A stretch of DNA of 16,128 nt from an uncultured Verrucomicrobia subdivision 3 bacterium (GCA_903921455.1 CAIXPZ010000043.1:1-16128); one strand, 5' to 3'; shown: positions 8,139 to 16,104, counted from the stretch's first letter. The notes: a model not told the origin generated them from the sequence alone. A program made the numbers and translations.

Positions 8139-8388
8139 AATTCCCGCCGCCAGCATCACGATTTGCATGGGCAGTTCTTGTTTTTCCCGCGGGAATAGTC
8201 GGAACATCGAAGTGCTTCAGGATTTTTTTAAAACTCAGAGCGTGCCGTCCTCGGTCGAATTGAGGGGACACCTGTGCGAAGGACAATGCAACTCGGGGCC
8301 TAACGTCACAATTAACGGCAAGATGTATCACCAGGTTGATCCGATCGTCATCGTGGGCCTGCTCAACCATTTTGTGCCGAAAGCATGA
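8131..8388 (+). CDS. Small thioredoxin-like [2Fe-2S] ferredoxin (NuoE C-terminal type)
   Basis: 85 residues. Four cysteines in the thioredoxin-like ferredoxin pattern: C12-X4-C17 (CMGSSC) and C49-X3-C53 (CEGQC). These are followed by the typical PNVTINGKMYHQVDP segment. The same fold is fused to the C-terminus of HydA here (C600/605/637/641), so the operon carries two versions, one fused and one free. It overlaps hydE by 8 nt and its stop overlaps the next start (ATGA). Its position directly before the sensory hydrogenase, in a junction that couples their translation, suggests it is an electron partner of HydS rather than of HydA; that is inference. The frame extends upstream to 8035, but those codons lie in the palindromic element. 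Confidence 0.9.
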   Translation: MPEIPAASITICMGSSCFSRGNSRNIEVLQDFFKTQSVPSSVELRGHLCEGQCNSGPNVTINGKMYHQVDPIVIVGLLNHFVPKA

Positions 8389-10142
8389 ATTACCTGAACC
8401 CCATATTCACGGAGAAGCGCGAGTGCCAGGACTGCTACAAATGCGTGCGCAACTGTCCCGTGAAGGCGATTAAAGTCGAGGGCGGCTATGCATCCGTGGT
8501 GCCGGAACTGTGCATCTTCTGCGGCCACTGCGTGGAGGTGTGTCCTAATGGCGCGAAAAAAGTCCGCGACGATCTGGCCGGCGCGCGGCATATGTTAACG
8601 CTGAAAAAATCGGTGTTCGTCTCGCTCGCGCCGTCGTATGTCACGGAATTTCCCGGCGTGCAGGCGGCGCAGATGATCGGCGCGCTGAAAAAGCTCGGCT
8701 TTGCTGGCGTGTCGGAAACGGCTCTGGGCGCGCAGCAGGTTTCGGCGCAGGCGGCTGCCTTGTTGCGAAAAAATCCCGAGCGCGTGCTCGCCTCCTCGGC
8801 CTGTCCGACCGTGGTGGCCTTTCTGCAAAGGCATCGCGTGGGTGGTTCGCAACTGCTCACCGGTCTGCTGTCGCCGCTGCTGACGCATTGCAAAATGCTG
8901 CGGCAGACTTTCGGTGCGGACATCGGCATCGTGTTCATCGGCCCGTGCATCGCCAAAAAACTGGAAGCCGCACAGCATCCAGAATTGCTGGATGTGGTGC
9001 TGACCTTCGAGGATTTGCGTCGCTGGTTGGACCTGGAGGCAATCGCGCCGGAGAAAATTGCCGCAGCGCCGGAAGATGTTTTTGTGCCTGGTCGCTCGGC
9101 GGAAGGCGCGTGGTATCCGGTGGACGGCGGCATGATCGCCGGCATGAAGTCGGCGTGCGCGGTCAATGATTGCTCTTTGATGGCCTTTTCGGGAATTGGC
9201 GCGATAAAAAAAGCGTTGGATGGCATTGAAGAAATGAAGCCGGACCACGGCCTGTTTCTCGAATTGCTGGCGTGCGAAGGCGGCTGTGTGAACGGCCCGA
9301 AAGTGCTGCGACGCGACGCGACCGTGTTGAAACGCCATCGCGTCCTGAGTTCGGTGGCCGCACCGCAGGTGCTGTTGCCGCGTCCGCCGTTGGTGGAAAC
9401 ACCGACGGATTTCACTGTCGCGGCGGTGGCGGCGGTGCGTCATCCTGATTCGCAAATCCGCGAGGCGTTGCGCAATGTCGGGAAATTTTCGCCGGATGAC
9501 GAATTGAACTGCGGCGGCTGCGGCTACGATTCGTGCCGCGAATTCGGCATCGCCTTGCTCGGCCTGAAAGCCGAGCGCGCGATGTGCGTGACCTACATGC
9601 GCCAGCTGGCGCACAAAAAGGCCAATGCGCTCATCCAGAAAATGCCGTCAGCGGTTGTCATCGTGAATGAGGCGATGCGCGTCATCGAGTTCAACGCCGC
9701 CTTCGTCAATTTGTTTGCGCCGGATAAAACAGCTAATGGCAACGGCGCGGTTTCGATTGAAGGCATCGCGCTGGCCGAGGTGATGCCGTTCGCCGGTTTG
9801 TTTCACAACGTGCTGAAAACCGGCGAGGATATTTTGGATCGCGACCTGCGGTTCCAAAACACGATTTTGCACGCGGCCATTTTCAGCATCGAAAAGCATT
9901 GTCTTGTGGGCGGCATTCTTCAGGACATCACGGAACCCGCGGTGCAGAAGGAACAGGTGATCCGCCGGGCCCGCGAAGTCATCCAGAAGCAACTGGCGAC
10001 CACCCAGCAGATCGCCTATCTGCTGGGCGAGAACGCGGCGGACTCGGAGATTGCGCTGAATTCGATCATCGAGTCGTTCTCGCCGCCCAAGCCCGACGAG
10101 CCGAAGGAGCCCAATGACTGGCGAAAGCTTTATCGACGTTGA
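8385..10142 (+). CDS. hydS: Sensory-type [FeFe] hydrogenase HydS with PAS domain (group C-like)
   Basis: 585 residues. Two N-terminal [4Fe-4S] clusters (C14/17/20/24 and C43/46/49/53). H-cluster domain with altered signatures: SSACP (137-141) in place of TSCCP, GPCIAKKLE (186-194) in place of MPCxxKxxE, and ELLACEGGCVNG (293-304). All four cubane ligands remain (C140, C188, C297, C301), but the proton-relay Cys is Ala139 and two nearby Met positions are Gly186 and Leu295. Next is an extra Fe-S domain, C376-X2-C379-X4-C384-X16-C401, then a PAS domain (about 412-520) and a helical, charged tail. This is the architecture of putative H2 sensors such as Thermotoga HydS, expected to turn over slowly and signal rather than make H2. 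It sits between a free ferredoxin and a protein phosphatase. Assigned by motif order; a catalytic role is less likely but untested. Confidence 0.93.
   Translation: MNYLNPIFTEKRECQDCYKCVRNCPVKAIKVEGGYASVVPELCIFCGHCVEVCPNGAKKVRDDLAGARHMLTLKKSVFVSLAPSYVTEFPGVQAAQMIGALKKLGFAGVSETALGAQQVSAQAAALLRKNPERVLASSACPTVVAFLQRHRVGGSQLLTGLLSPLLTHCKMLRQTFGADIGIVFIGPCIAKKLEAAQHPELLDVVLTFEDLRRWLDLEAIAPEKIAAAPEDVFVPGRSAEGAWYPVDGGMIAGMKSACAVNDCSLMAFSGIGAIKKALDGIEEMKPDHGLFLELLACEGGCVNGPKVLRRDATVLKRHRVLSSVAAPQVLLPRPPLVETPTDFTVAAVAAVRHPDSQIREALRNVGKFSPDDELNCGGCGYDSCREFGIALLGLKAERAMCVTYMRQLAHKKANALIQKMPSAVVIVNEAMRVIEFNAAFVNLFAPDKTANGNGAVSIEGIALAEVMPFAGLFHNVLKTGEDILDRDLRFQNTILHAAIFSIEKHCLVGGILQDITEPAVQKEQVIRRAREVIQKQLATTQQIAYLLGENAADSEIALNSIIESFSPPKPDEPKEPNDWRKLYRR
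10103..10109 (+). promoter_or_regulatory. Strong ribosome binding site inside the end of hydS
   Basis: GAAGGAG lies 4 nt before the ATG at 10114 and within the hydS coding region. It supports that start even though it makes a 29-nt overlap with hydS. Confidence 0.7.
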
Positions 10143-11292
10143 TTTCTGGCGGCAGGCGAAACACGGGCAGGTCGTGGCCGGTGACGTTTTTCTCTCCCGC
10201 AAAATCAAGGAGGAAGGCCGCATCATCACCGTGCTGTCGGACGGCCTGGGCAGCGGCGTGAAAGCGAGTGTGCTCGCCAATCTCACGGCCACGATGGCGC
10301 TGCGCTACACCTCGTCGTTTGTGGACGTGCGGCAGAGTGCCAAGACCATCATGGACACGTTGCCGGTTTGTGAGAAACGCAAAATCAGCTATTCGACGTT
10401 CACGATTGTGGATTTGGACGAGGATGGCAAAACCCGCGTGATCGAACACGGCAACCCGCCGCTCGTCTGGTTGCGCGGGCAGACGCCGATGCCGATTGAG
10501 CGCGCCAGCCTTACGCTGGAGACCTGGAGGGAGCGCGTCATTAACTACAGCGAATTCGACATGCAGCTTGGCGACCGCATCGTGTTTTTTTCCGACGGCG
10601 TGAGCCAGTCCGGCTTGGGGCGCGTCGGATTGCCCTTCGGCTGGGGAGCGGAACACGTCACGGATTTTCTGGGCCGGCAAATTGCCGGCGAATGCGAAAT
10701 CTCATCGCGGGATCTGTCGCGCCAGCTGGTCGCCGAAGCTCTCCTCAACGATGGTCGCGCAGCGAAAGATGACATCACCTGCGGCTCAATCTATCTTCGC
10801 TGCCCGCGCCGGTTGCTGGTCATCACCGGCCCACCTTTTAGTAAGGAACGCGACGGCGAACTGGCCGAATGGGTGCGGACTTTTGACGGTCGCAAAGTGA
10901 TTTGCGGGGGCACCACGGCGGGTATTGTTTCTCGTTTGCTGGGCCGGCCGGTCACGATGAGTCTGGCTCAGCTTGATCCGGAAATTCCGCCGCCCGCCGT
11001 GATGGCCGGCGTTGACCTTGTCACCGAAGGCACCATCACGCTGGCCAAAGTTGCGGAAATTCTGGAGCGAGAAAATCCAGTTGAGCCCAAGCGCAAAAAT
11101 CCCGCCCATGATCTGATTGCGCTCATGCTGCAAAGCGACATTGTCGAATTCATGGTCGGCACGCGGATCAACGAGGCGCATCAGGATCCCGGCATTCCGG
11201 TGGCACTGGATTTGCGCCGGAATATCATCCGGAAAATCGCCGCGCTGTTGGAGTCGCGCCATTTGAAGGAAACGAACGTGCAGTTTATCTAG
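10114..11292 (+). CDS. SpoIIE/PP2C-family serine/threonine protein phosphatase with extra C-terminal domain
   Basis: 392 residues, cytoplasmic. The N-terminal half (1 to about 228) is a PP2C/SpoIIE phosphatase: GDVFLSRK with D24, LSDGLGSGVKAS with D43, FFSDGVSQSG with D161, and KDDITCGS with D219/D220 supply the metal-binding aspartates. The remaining ~160 residues (LLVITGPPFSKERDG, VICGGTTAGIVSRLLGR, DLVTEGTITLAKVAEILE) form a second domain I cannot assign. Known SpoIIE-type phosphatases act on phosphorylated STAS anti-anti-sigma proteins or similar partners; none is encoded in the window. The gene overlaps hydS by 29 nt and has its own strong ribosome binding site, so it is probably the output of the HydS sensor; this is inference. 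It is the last gene of the operon, and no convincing terminator follows. Confidence 0.9.
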   Translation: MTGESFIDVDFWRQAKHGQVVAGDVFLSRKIKEEGRIITVLSDGLGSGVKASVLANLTATMALRYTSSFVDVRQSAKTIMDTLPVCEKRKISYSTFTIVDLDEDGKTRVIEHGNPPLVWLRGQTPMPIERASLTLETWRERVINYSEFDMQLGDRIVFFSDGVSQSGLGRVGLPFGWGAEHVTDFLGRQIAGECEISSRDLSRQLVAEALLNDGRAAKDDITCGSIYLRCPRRLLVITGPPFSKERDGELAEWVRTFDGRKVICGGTTAGIVSRLLGRPVTMSLAQLDPEIPPPAVMAGVDLVTEGTITLAKVAEILERENPVEPKRKNPAHDLIALMLQSDIVEFMVGTRINEAHQDPGIPVALDLRRNIIRKIAALLESRHLKETNVQFI

Positions 11293-11501
11293 GTCCCATA
11301 CCCCAAAACACAGGAATGCAAGGCCAGACGGTCTGATAACCCAATTTCACCAATTCAGGCCAATTGTTCTGGTTTCTGTTCTGGTTTAAGGGGTGATTCC
11401 ATCCGTTTTCAGACGACAATCCCCATCCGGGTGAAATCGGTGAGTTCTCCCCAAACAATTGATTCCATTGATGATTTACAGAGGGAAAAAATCAGAAATG
11501 A
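11293..11501. other. Non-coding stretch between the hydrogenase operon and the tRNA gene
   Basis: No credible gene. It holds an 11-nt direct repeat TGTTCTGGTTT at 11365-11375 and 11377-11387, and a short hairpin CAGAC/GTCTG (11325-11335), too weak to call a terminator. A run of six A (11486-11491), read as T6 on the minus strand, lies 10 nt past the tRNA and may end the tRNA transcript. The minus strand is open over 11288-11491 without a usable start. Confidence 0.6.
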
Positions 11502-11578
11502 TGGTGCGCACGACGGGAGTTGAACCCATAACCTTCGGCTTCGGAGACCGACGCTCTATCCAGTTGAGCTACGCGCGC
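11502..11578 (-). tRNA. tRNA-Arg (anticodon CCG)
   Basis: Read on the minus strand, the gene folds as a complete cloverleaf of 77 nt with an encoded CCA end. Acceptor stem GCGCGCG pairs with CGTGCGC (one G-T pair), followed by discriminator A and CCA. D-arm stem GCTC/GAGC. Anticodon stem TCGGT/GCCGA encloses loop CTCCGAA, giving anticodon CCG, which reads the Arg codon CGG. T-arm ATGGG/CCCGT encloses loop TTCAACT. It lies between, and opposite to, the hydrogenase operon and the glycoside hydrolase. No duplicate of its 3' end, as an integration site would leave, was seen in the window. Confidence 0.95.
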
Positions 11579-11987
11579 AAATTGTTGTTAAAAGCCTTTA
11601 TGATCGAAAAAGGGATCGAAATTTGGATTTGTAACCCGCAAGTTGCCGCATGACAACTTAACTTCAATCGCCAATGTCAGTTTGAATCAACAGACCCATA
11701 TTATGCCTGCTTCAAATGGCCGGGCAAGCAAATCCGCCGGTCGCTAAAATGGTCCTCGTCGCGGGGTTCGTTCACCATCAGTTCAAAGATGGTGAGGTCA
11801 GGGTCGTCTGGCAACGAGACCAAGTAAGCCGGTCAGCCTTGTCCTCAGGACCGGTTGTCGGGCGGGGTAGGGGATGTTCGCATCGCAAATTTCTTTGGCC
11901 ACTCACGTCCCCCTCAAGTGACAAAGCTGGAAGAGCCGGCCAAACTCGACTATGCTGATGACACCCGCTTCAAACTTGAGAAAGCCT
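11579..11987. other. Non-coding region upstream of tRNA-Arg and the glycoside hydrolase
   Basis: 409 nt with no intact gene. It should hold the promoter of the tRNA (minus strand) and of the hydrolase (plus strand), but no clear -35/-10 pair was recognised. A hairpin CCGGTC/GACCGG (11829-11834 with 11849-11854), with a competing inner stem GTCC/GGAC (11841-11844 with 11848-11851), lies midway. The minus strand at 11701-11832 reads like a degraded coding remnant (separate entry). Confidence 0.5.
11701..11832 (-). pseudogene. Possible 3' remnant of an unknown gene
   Basis: A minus-strand frame of 43 codons, starting right after an in-frame TGA (11833-11835) and ending at TAA (11701-11703). It has protein-like composition (for example YLVSLPDDPDLTIFELMVN near its start, then acidic and basic residues) and no start codon in a sensible place. 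It may be the tail of a decayed gene. I do not recognise the family, and a chance open frame is possible. Confidence 0.25.
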
Positions 11988-13703
11988 ATGAATCACACCA
12001 TGTCACATAAAATGACCATCATCACCAGTCTGTTCGTGGGCCTCATGTTTGTGCCCAACGCATTTGCTGACGCCACTAATATATCGGCGGCTGAAACGTC
12101 GTTTCCCGTCACGATCACGGTGGCTGCAGACAAACCGCTCGGCGAATTGAAGCCCATCTGGCGTTTCTTTGGCGCAGATGAGCCGAACTACGCTTACCTG
12201 AAGGATGGTAAAAAATTATTGTCTGAACTTGGAAAGTTGGGTGAGCCGCAGGTATATTTTCGCGCCCATCACTTGCTCACGAGTGGGGACGGGGCGTATG
12301 CGTTGAAGTGGGGCTCGACCAGCGCCTACAAGGAAGATGCCAGTGGCCAGCCGGTTTACGACTGGACCATCAACGATAAAATTTTTGACAGCTATCTCGA
12401 ACGGGGTATCAAACCCTATGTCCAGCTGGGTTTCATGCCGGAGGCTTTGACAACGCATCCGCAGAATTATCCGCATCATCCGCCGGTGGACGAAAAGGCG
12501 GACCCCGGCGCTGGTCAGGCGTATCCCCCGAAGGATTATGCGAAGTGGGGCGAACTTGCCTATCAGTGGGCGAAACATTGCGTCGAAAAATACGGCCGGA
12601 CCGAAGTGGAAAAATGGTATTGGGAAGTCTGGAATGAGCCGAACATCATGTATTGGCACGGCTCGCCTGAAGCGTATTGCCAGCTCTACGACTACGCGAT
12701 TGCTGGCGTGCGGCGCGCGCTGCCGACCGCAAAAGTTGGCGGGCCGGAAACGGCGGGCGGGCCGGGAGGTAAATTTCTCGGCAATTTTTTGGCGCACTGC
12801 GCGCACGGGACCAATTATGTGACCGGCAAAATCGGTGCGCCGTTGGATTTCGTTTCATTCCATGCGAAAGGTTCGCCGGTGTTCACCAACGGCCATGTCC
12901 GAATGGCGATGGCCAGCCAGTTGCGGAACATGAACGATGCCTTCGCGGTCATCGCGTCCTTTCCCGATTTTAAAAAACTGCCCATTGTTATCGGCGAATC
13001 CGATCCCGAAGGCTGCGCCGCCTGCCGCGAGCCGCGCGATGCGTATCGCAACGGCACGATGTATTCCAGCTACACGGCGGCGAGTTTCCCCCGCGCCATG
13101 GAACTGGCGGCAAAGCATGGCGTGAATCTTGAGGGCGCGCTGACGTGGGCGTTTGAATTTGAAGATCAGCCGCCGTTCGCCGGTTTCCGGCAATTGGCGA
13201 GCGCGGGCATTGATCTGCCGGTGCTGAACGTGTTTCGCCTGTTTGGCAAGATGAACGGACAGCAGCTTGCGGTATCCAGCAGCGCCGGCCTGAATGCGGA
13301 AATTATCCGCTCCCAAAACGTGCGCGGGCGACCGGATGTCTCCGCGCTCGCGAGCCTTGGCCAAAAGCAAATGGCGGTGTTGGTTTGGTATTATCACGAC
13401 GACGATCTTCCCGGCCCGGATGCGGCGATTGATTTGTCGCTGAATGGACTGCCGTTACCGGGTGGTCCGGCGACGTTGACGCAATATCTTATTGATGCCA
13501 ACCACAGCAATTCCTACCAGGCTTGGCTGCGGATGGGTTCGCCATTTCCGCTCTCGGCGGATCAGTCCGGGCAACTGGAAAATGCCGGCCACCTTGCCAT
13601 GCTTGGCCAGCCGGAACGGATGGAAGTCCAAGCGGGCAGGGCGGCGGTTAAGTTTAATTTGCCACGTCAGGGCGTTTCCCTATTGGTGCTGAATTGGGAC
13701 TGA
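11988..13703 (+). CDS. Secreted glycoside hydrolase, GH39-like (beta-xylosidase family)
   Basis: 571 residues from the ATG at 11988. The frame continues to an ATG at 11952, but the later start gives a clean signal peptide (basic NHTMSHK, hydrophobic ITSLFVGLMFVP, AFA cleavage at about residue 27), so export is likely. The catalytic barrel has VWNEPN with acid/base Glu217, VSFHAKG, and VIGESDPEG with probable nucleophile Glu337. This spacing and the SFHAKG motif fit GH39-type beta-xylosidases. A C-terminal beta-rich part follows (about 420 to the end). Probable role is release of xylose or a related sugar from plant-type oligosaccharides outside the cytoplasm; the exact substrate cannot be told. 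It stands alone after the tRNA, with no sugar transporter or regulator beside it. Confidence 0.85.
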   Translation: MNHTMSHKMTIITSLFVGLMFVPNAFADATNISAAETSFPVTITVAADKPLGELKPIWRFFGADEPNYAYLKDGKKLLSELGKLGEPQVYFRAHHLLTSGDGAYALKWGSTSAYKEDASGQPVYDWTINDKIFDSYLERGIKPYVQLGFMPEALTTHPQNYPHHPPVDEKADPGAGQAYPPKDYAKWGELAYQWAKHCVEKYGRTEVEKWYWEVWNEPNIMYWHGSPEAYCQLYDYAIAGVRRALPTAKVGGPETAGGPGGKFLGNFLAHCAHGTNYVTGKIGAPLDFVSFHAKGSPVFTNGHVRMAMASQLRNMNDAFAVIASFPDFKKLPIVIGESDPEGCAACREPRDAYRNGTMYSSYTAASFPRAMELAAKHGVNLEGALTWAFEFEDQPPFAGFRQLASAGIDLPVLNVFRLFGKMNGQQLAVSSSAGLNAEIIRSQNVRGRPDVSALASLGQKQMAVLVWYYHDDDLPGPDAAIDLSLNGLPLPGGPATLTQYLIDANHSNSYQAWLRMGSPFPLSADQSGQLENAGHLAMLGQPERMEVQAGRAAVKFNLPRQGVSLLVLNWD

Positions 13704-13891
13704 ACCGGAGTGGATGAGTCTGCTGAAGTGAAAATGGTTTCCAATCATGACGATGAAGATTATGGAACTATTAAATCCCGCTGCATCCCGACGCGGGTAA
13801 AACCACGTTGCCCGAAAAAGTGCTGCTTTGCGGCGCAACCCAGTCGCGTGCCATTATTTCGAGTCTTTAACTCCAGTTACCCGGCCAGATA
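13704..13891. other. Convergent intergenic region
   Basis: 188 nt between two genes that face each other. Only a weak inverted repeat CCCGC/GCGGG (13777-13781 with 13793-13797) is visible, followed by TAAAA rather than a T-run, so it is not called a terminator. No small gene is supported. Confidence 0.4.
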
Positions 13892-15967
13892 CTAATCCGC
13901 TTTGGAAAAGCGTTCCAGTCGCATCAGGACCGTTCTCCGTAATTCTAGTATGTCCGGATTTACCGGCGGCTGTTCGATTATCCTGTTTAGCAAACTAATC
14001 GCTTCGGTTGATAGCCCGGCCTGTAGCAACATGTGGACGGCTCCGGCCACTACTTGGTGATCGGTGTTGGCAACCTTGACTGCATTGTTCAATGCCGCTG
14101 TCGCCGCATTAGTTCTCCCTTCGTTCAAATAGGCGCGCGCCTCAATCACGTCCAAGCCCGCTTCGTGGGCTGGTTGCACGCCATAACCTAAGGCATTATT
14201 TCGAATGTGCTGGATGAACTTGAGACATAACTCGGTTTTTCCGGCGGAAGCGTAAAGCGCGGCCAGCGAAAGCGCTGCGTCCAAATTATGCGGTGCGAGT
14301 GTGGCGGCGCGGTCGAATTCACAGATGGCCTGACGTCCCAGCTTTGCGTTGATGAAGGCCAGGCCTGCTTCCATGCAGAAATTCGGTTCATCCAGCGGCC
14401 CGCAGAAGGCTTCCGCCTGTTCACGATTCCGGTAAGGATCAAATCCCTCCGCGCGGTGGCGGTCTCCGGTGTTTCCCGATTGAAACTGCTGGTTAAATGC
14501 CAGATTGATTTTGGCGGCCGTGTTTTTTTCGTTCAACTGGATGGCCCGTTGAAACTGTTCAGCGGCCTCCGGCCACCGGCCAAGTTTTTGGAGTTCCACG
14601 CCCCAAAAATCGGACGCGCGTGAATAGTAATTGGCGAAAAATTGCACCGACTGGTTGCGGGCGAGTGGCCGGGAAAAAAAATTATAGACGTGCTTAGTGG
14701 CCTGCGCCTCGGTCGCAGACCAGTAGTTCGTGAATGTCGGCAGCATTTCACGGTCAAAGTCAGCCCAGGCAATTTCGCTCTCGCGGATCGTTTGCGGTTC
14801 AAGTCTCGGCTCCAAATAGGAATCCGAATGGTTTCTCTCCAGCACTGTGCCCATTCCTTCCGGTATTAAATCATGCCTCTCCAGAATCATACCGGGACTT
14901 TGATGCAGGCAGCATAGTTTCCGGTCTGTGCCCAGCGCCTCGATCAACTGCTCCAGATACAGCACCGGCATCTGGCCGTGCTGGGAGGATTCAGTAAATG
15001 CTCTAGCCCAGACGGCTGGATAATGGCTGGCCTGCGACCGGTGATAGTCAAACCAGACGGCCGCAGCTGTATCCAAAAACAACGTGTCGCAAGCGTTGGA
15101 TTTTCCCAGCATTTGCAAGCGCGCCAGTGCCAGCAGTTGATGGTCATCGGACATAATCACCTTTGGCCCCGGTGAAAATTTATCTACCGTGCGGCGCGCG
15201 AAGTCGTCCGGCAGGGTCGTATTCGTCAGCCGGATTTCCGGTTCGTTGCGAAGGGCGAGAAGCGTCACCAGCGCCAGTGAGAAAAATATAATTAAACCCA
15301 AGGTCGCGCGGCGCAGCATTTTTTTGATCCGGTAGCGCAAATATTTGGGCCCGCTTTTCTGCCGGGAGCGTAAAACGATGGCTTGGCTGGTAAGCGTGGC
15401 CAGCAGGTATCTCACGCAATAACCCAAGGCCAGCGCGCAGAAAAAGTAATTCGCTAGCAGCGGAATGCCCGGCAGTAGCCGGCGTGGTGAAAAATTGCCG
15501 TCGAGCAGGATCCATCCGCAAACGGCAGCCACCGCCAGGTGGCCAATATGCAGAAACCAGCGCGACGCGGCATCCTGTGCGCCCGCAAATTTCCAGCGCA
15601 CAGAAATGAACAGCAATGGCGCGAGCGAACCCAGCGCCAGCGAAATGTAGCGGTAATCTTCCGTGAGAAAACGTCTCATTGTCAGTAGCCACGTTTCCTG
15701 AGCCTTGAGGTTGAATTTTAAGCATTCCCAGAAGCTGATGGGCATCTTTCCTGTAATCTGATGCGCCAGCGGCATGACCAGGTAAAGCAGCAGTCCGGCG
15801 GCGAAGGCCAGAACGATCCAGCCCAGCGGACGCCAGGGTTCGAGTTCCGACTTAAGTGAGCGGCCTTGCCATCCCAAAATCGCAAATCTGAGTTTAATCA
15901 GCCGCTGAGCCGTTGCCCGCCCGCCTTGTAGCGCCATCAGCGTCCAGAGAAAACCGGGAAGTAGCAC
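13892..15967 (-). CDS. DUF2723-like integral membrane protein with C-terminal TPR repeats, probably 5'-truncated
   Basis: 691 residues from a GTG at 15967 to TAG. The N-terminal part has hydrophobic segments at about 2-13, 48-68, 108-124, 138-155, 164-187 and 221-240. The segment AAGLLLYLVMPLAHQ followed by an ISFWECLKF-like stretch resembles the middle of DUF2723 (GT117-like) membrane proteins. A soluble part follows, then TPR-like repeats from about 455 to the end (KLGRWPEAAEQFQRAIQLNE; LGRQAICEFDRAATLAPHNL). Upstream of the GTG the frame stays open for 11 codons to a TAA (16001-16003) with no start and no ribosome binding site, and those codons still read like protein. Full-length relatives carry many more membrane helices before this point. 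I infer loss of the 5' half by a rearrangement near 16000; a functional short form is less likely. Confidence 0.6.
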   Translation of the reverse strand: MLLPGFLWTLMALQGGRATAQRLIKLRFAILGWQGRSLKSELEPWRPLGWIVLAFAAGLLLYLVMPLAHQITGKMPISFWECLKFNLKAQETWLLTMRRFLTEDYRYISLALGSLAPLLFISVRWKFAGAQDAASRWFLHIGHLAVAAVCGWILLDGNFSPRRLLPGIPLLANYFFCALALGYCVRYLLATLTSQAIVLRSRQKSGPKYLRYRIKKMLRRATLGLIIFFSLALVTLLALRNEPEIRLTNTTLPDDFARRTVDKFSPGPKVIMSDDHQLLALARLQMLGKSNACDTLFLDTAAAVWFDYHRSQASHYPAVWARAFTESSQHGQMPVLYLEQLIEALGTDRKLCCLHQSPGMILERHDLIPEGMGTVLERNHSDSYLEPRLEPQTIRESEIAWADFDREMLPTFTNYWSATEAQATKHVYNFFSRPLARNQSVQFFANYYSRASDFWGVELQKLGRWPEAAEQFQRAIQLNEKNTAAKINLAFNQQFQSGNTGDRHRAEGFDPYRNREQAEAFCGPLDEPNFCMEAGLAFINAKLGRQAICEFDRAATLAPHNLDAALSLAALYASAGKTELCLKFIQHIRNNALGYGVQPAHEAGLDVIEARAYLNEGRTNAATAALNNAVKVANTDHQVVAGAVHMLLQAGLSTEAISLLNRIIEQPPVNPDILELRRTVLMRLERFSKAD

Positions 15968-16104
15968 GAAGAGTGCGGCGTTGTTCGCTGTGCGTCCAAG
16001 TTAATTGTGAGACCATATTTTCTGATAATTGGTTGACACATTTGTTTTTTGGTTTTGGCGGACGGCGATCAAGTTCTGGCAGCGGAGCCAGGCTTCCACA
16101 GTGA

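Noticed and set aside
8595..9614. 339-codon minus-strand open frame opposite hydS
   Set aside because: Antisense shadow of the H-cluster domain, with a composition typical of reverse-frame translation and no supporting start site.
11365..11387. Two copies of TGTTCTGGTTT as a possible repeat array or attachment site
   Set aside because: Only two short copies with a 1-nt spacer. There is no spacer-repeat regularity for CRISPR and no match to the tRNA 3' end.
11288..11491. Minus-strand frame open for 68 codons directly past tRNA-Arg, with an Asn/Gln-rich stretch
   Set aside because: There is no sensible start codon, the Asn/Gln-rich part comes from the 12-nt-period direct repeat, and no family is recognised. 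A chance open frame is more likely.
11459..11653. 64-codon plus-strand open frame
   Set aside because: It runs antisense through the complete tRNA-Arg gene.
11716..11958. 80-codon plus-strand open frame before the glycoside hydrolase
   Set aside because: No ribosome binding site, no recognisable motif, and the opposite strand looks more protein-like over part of it.
16033..16038. TTGACA, a possible -35 promoter box
   Set aside because: No TATAAT-like -10 at 16-18 nt downstream on the plus strand and no gene after it inside the window.
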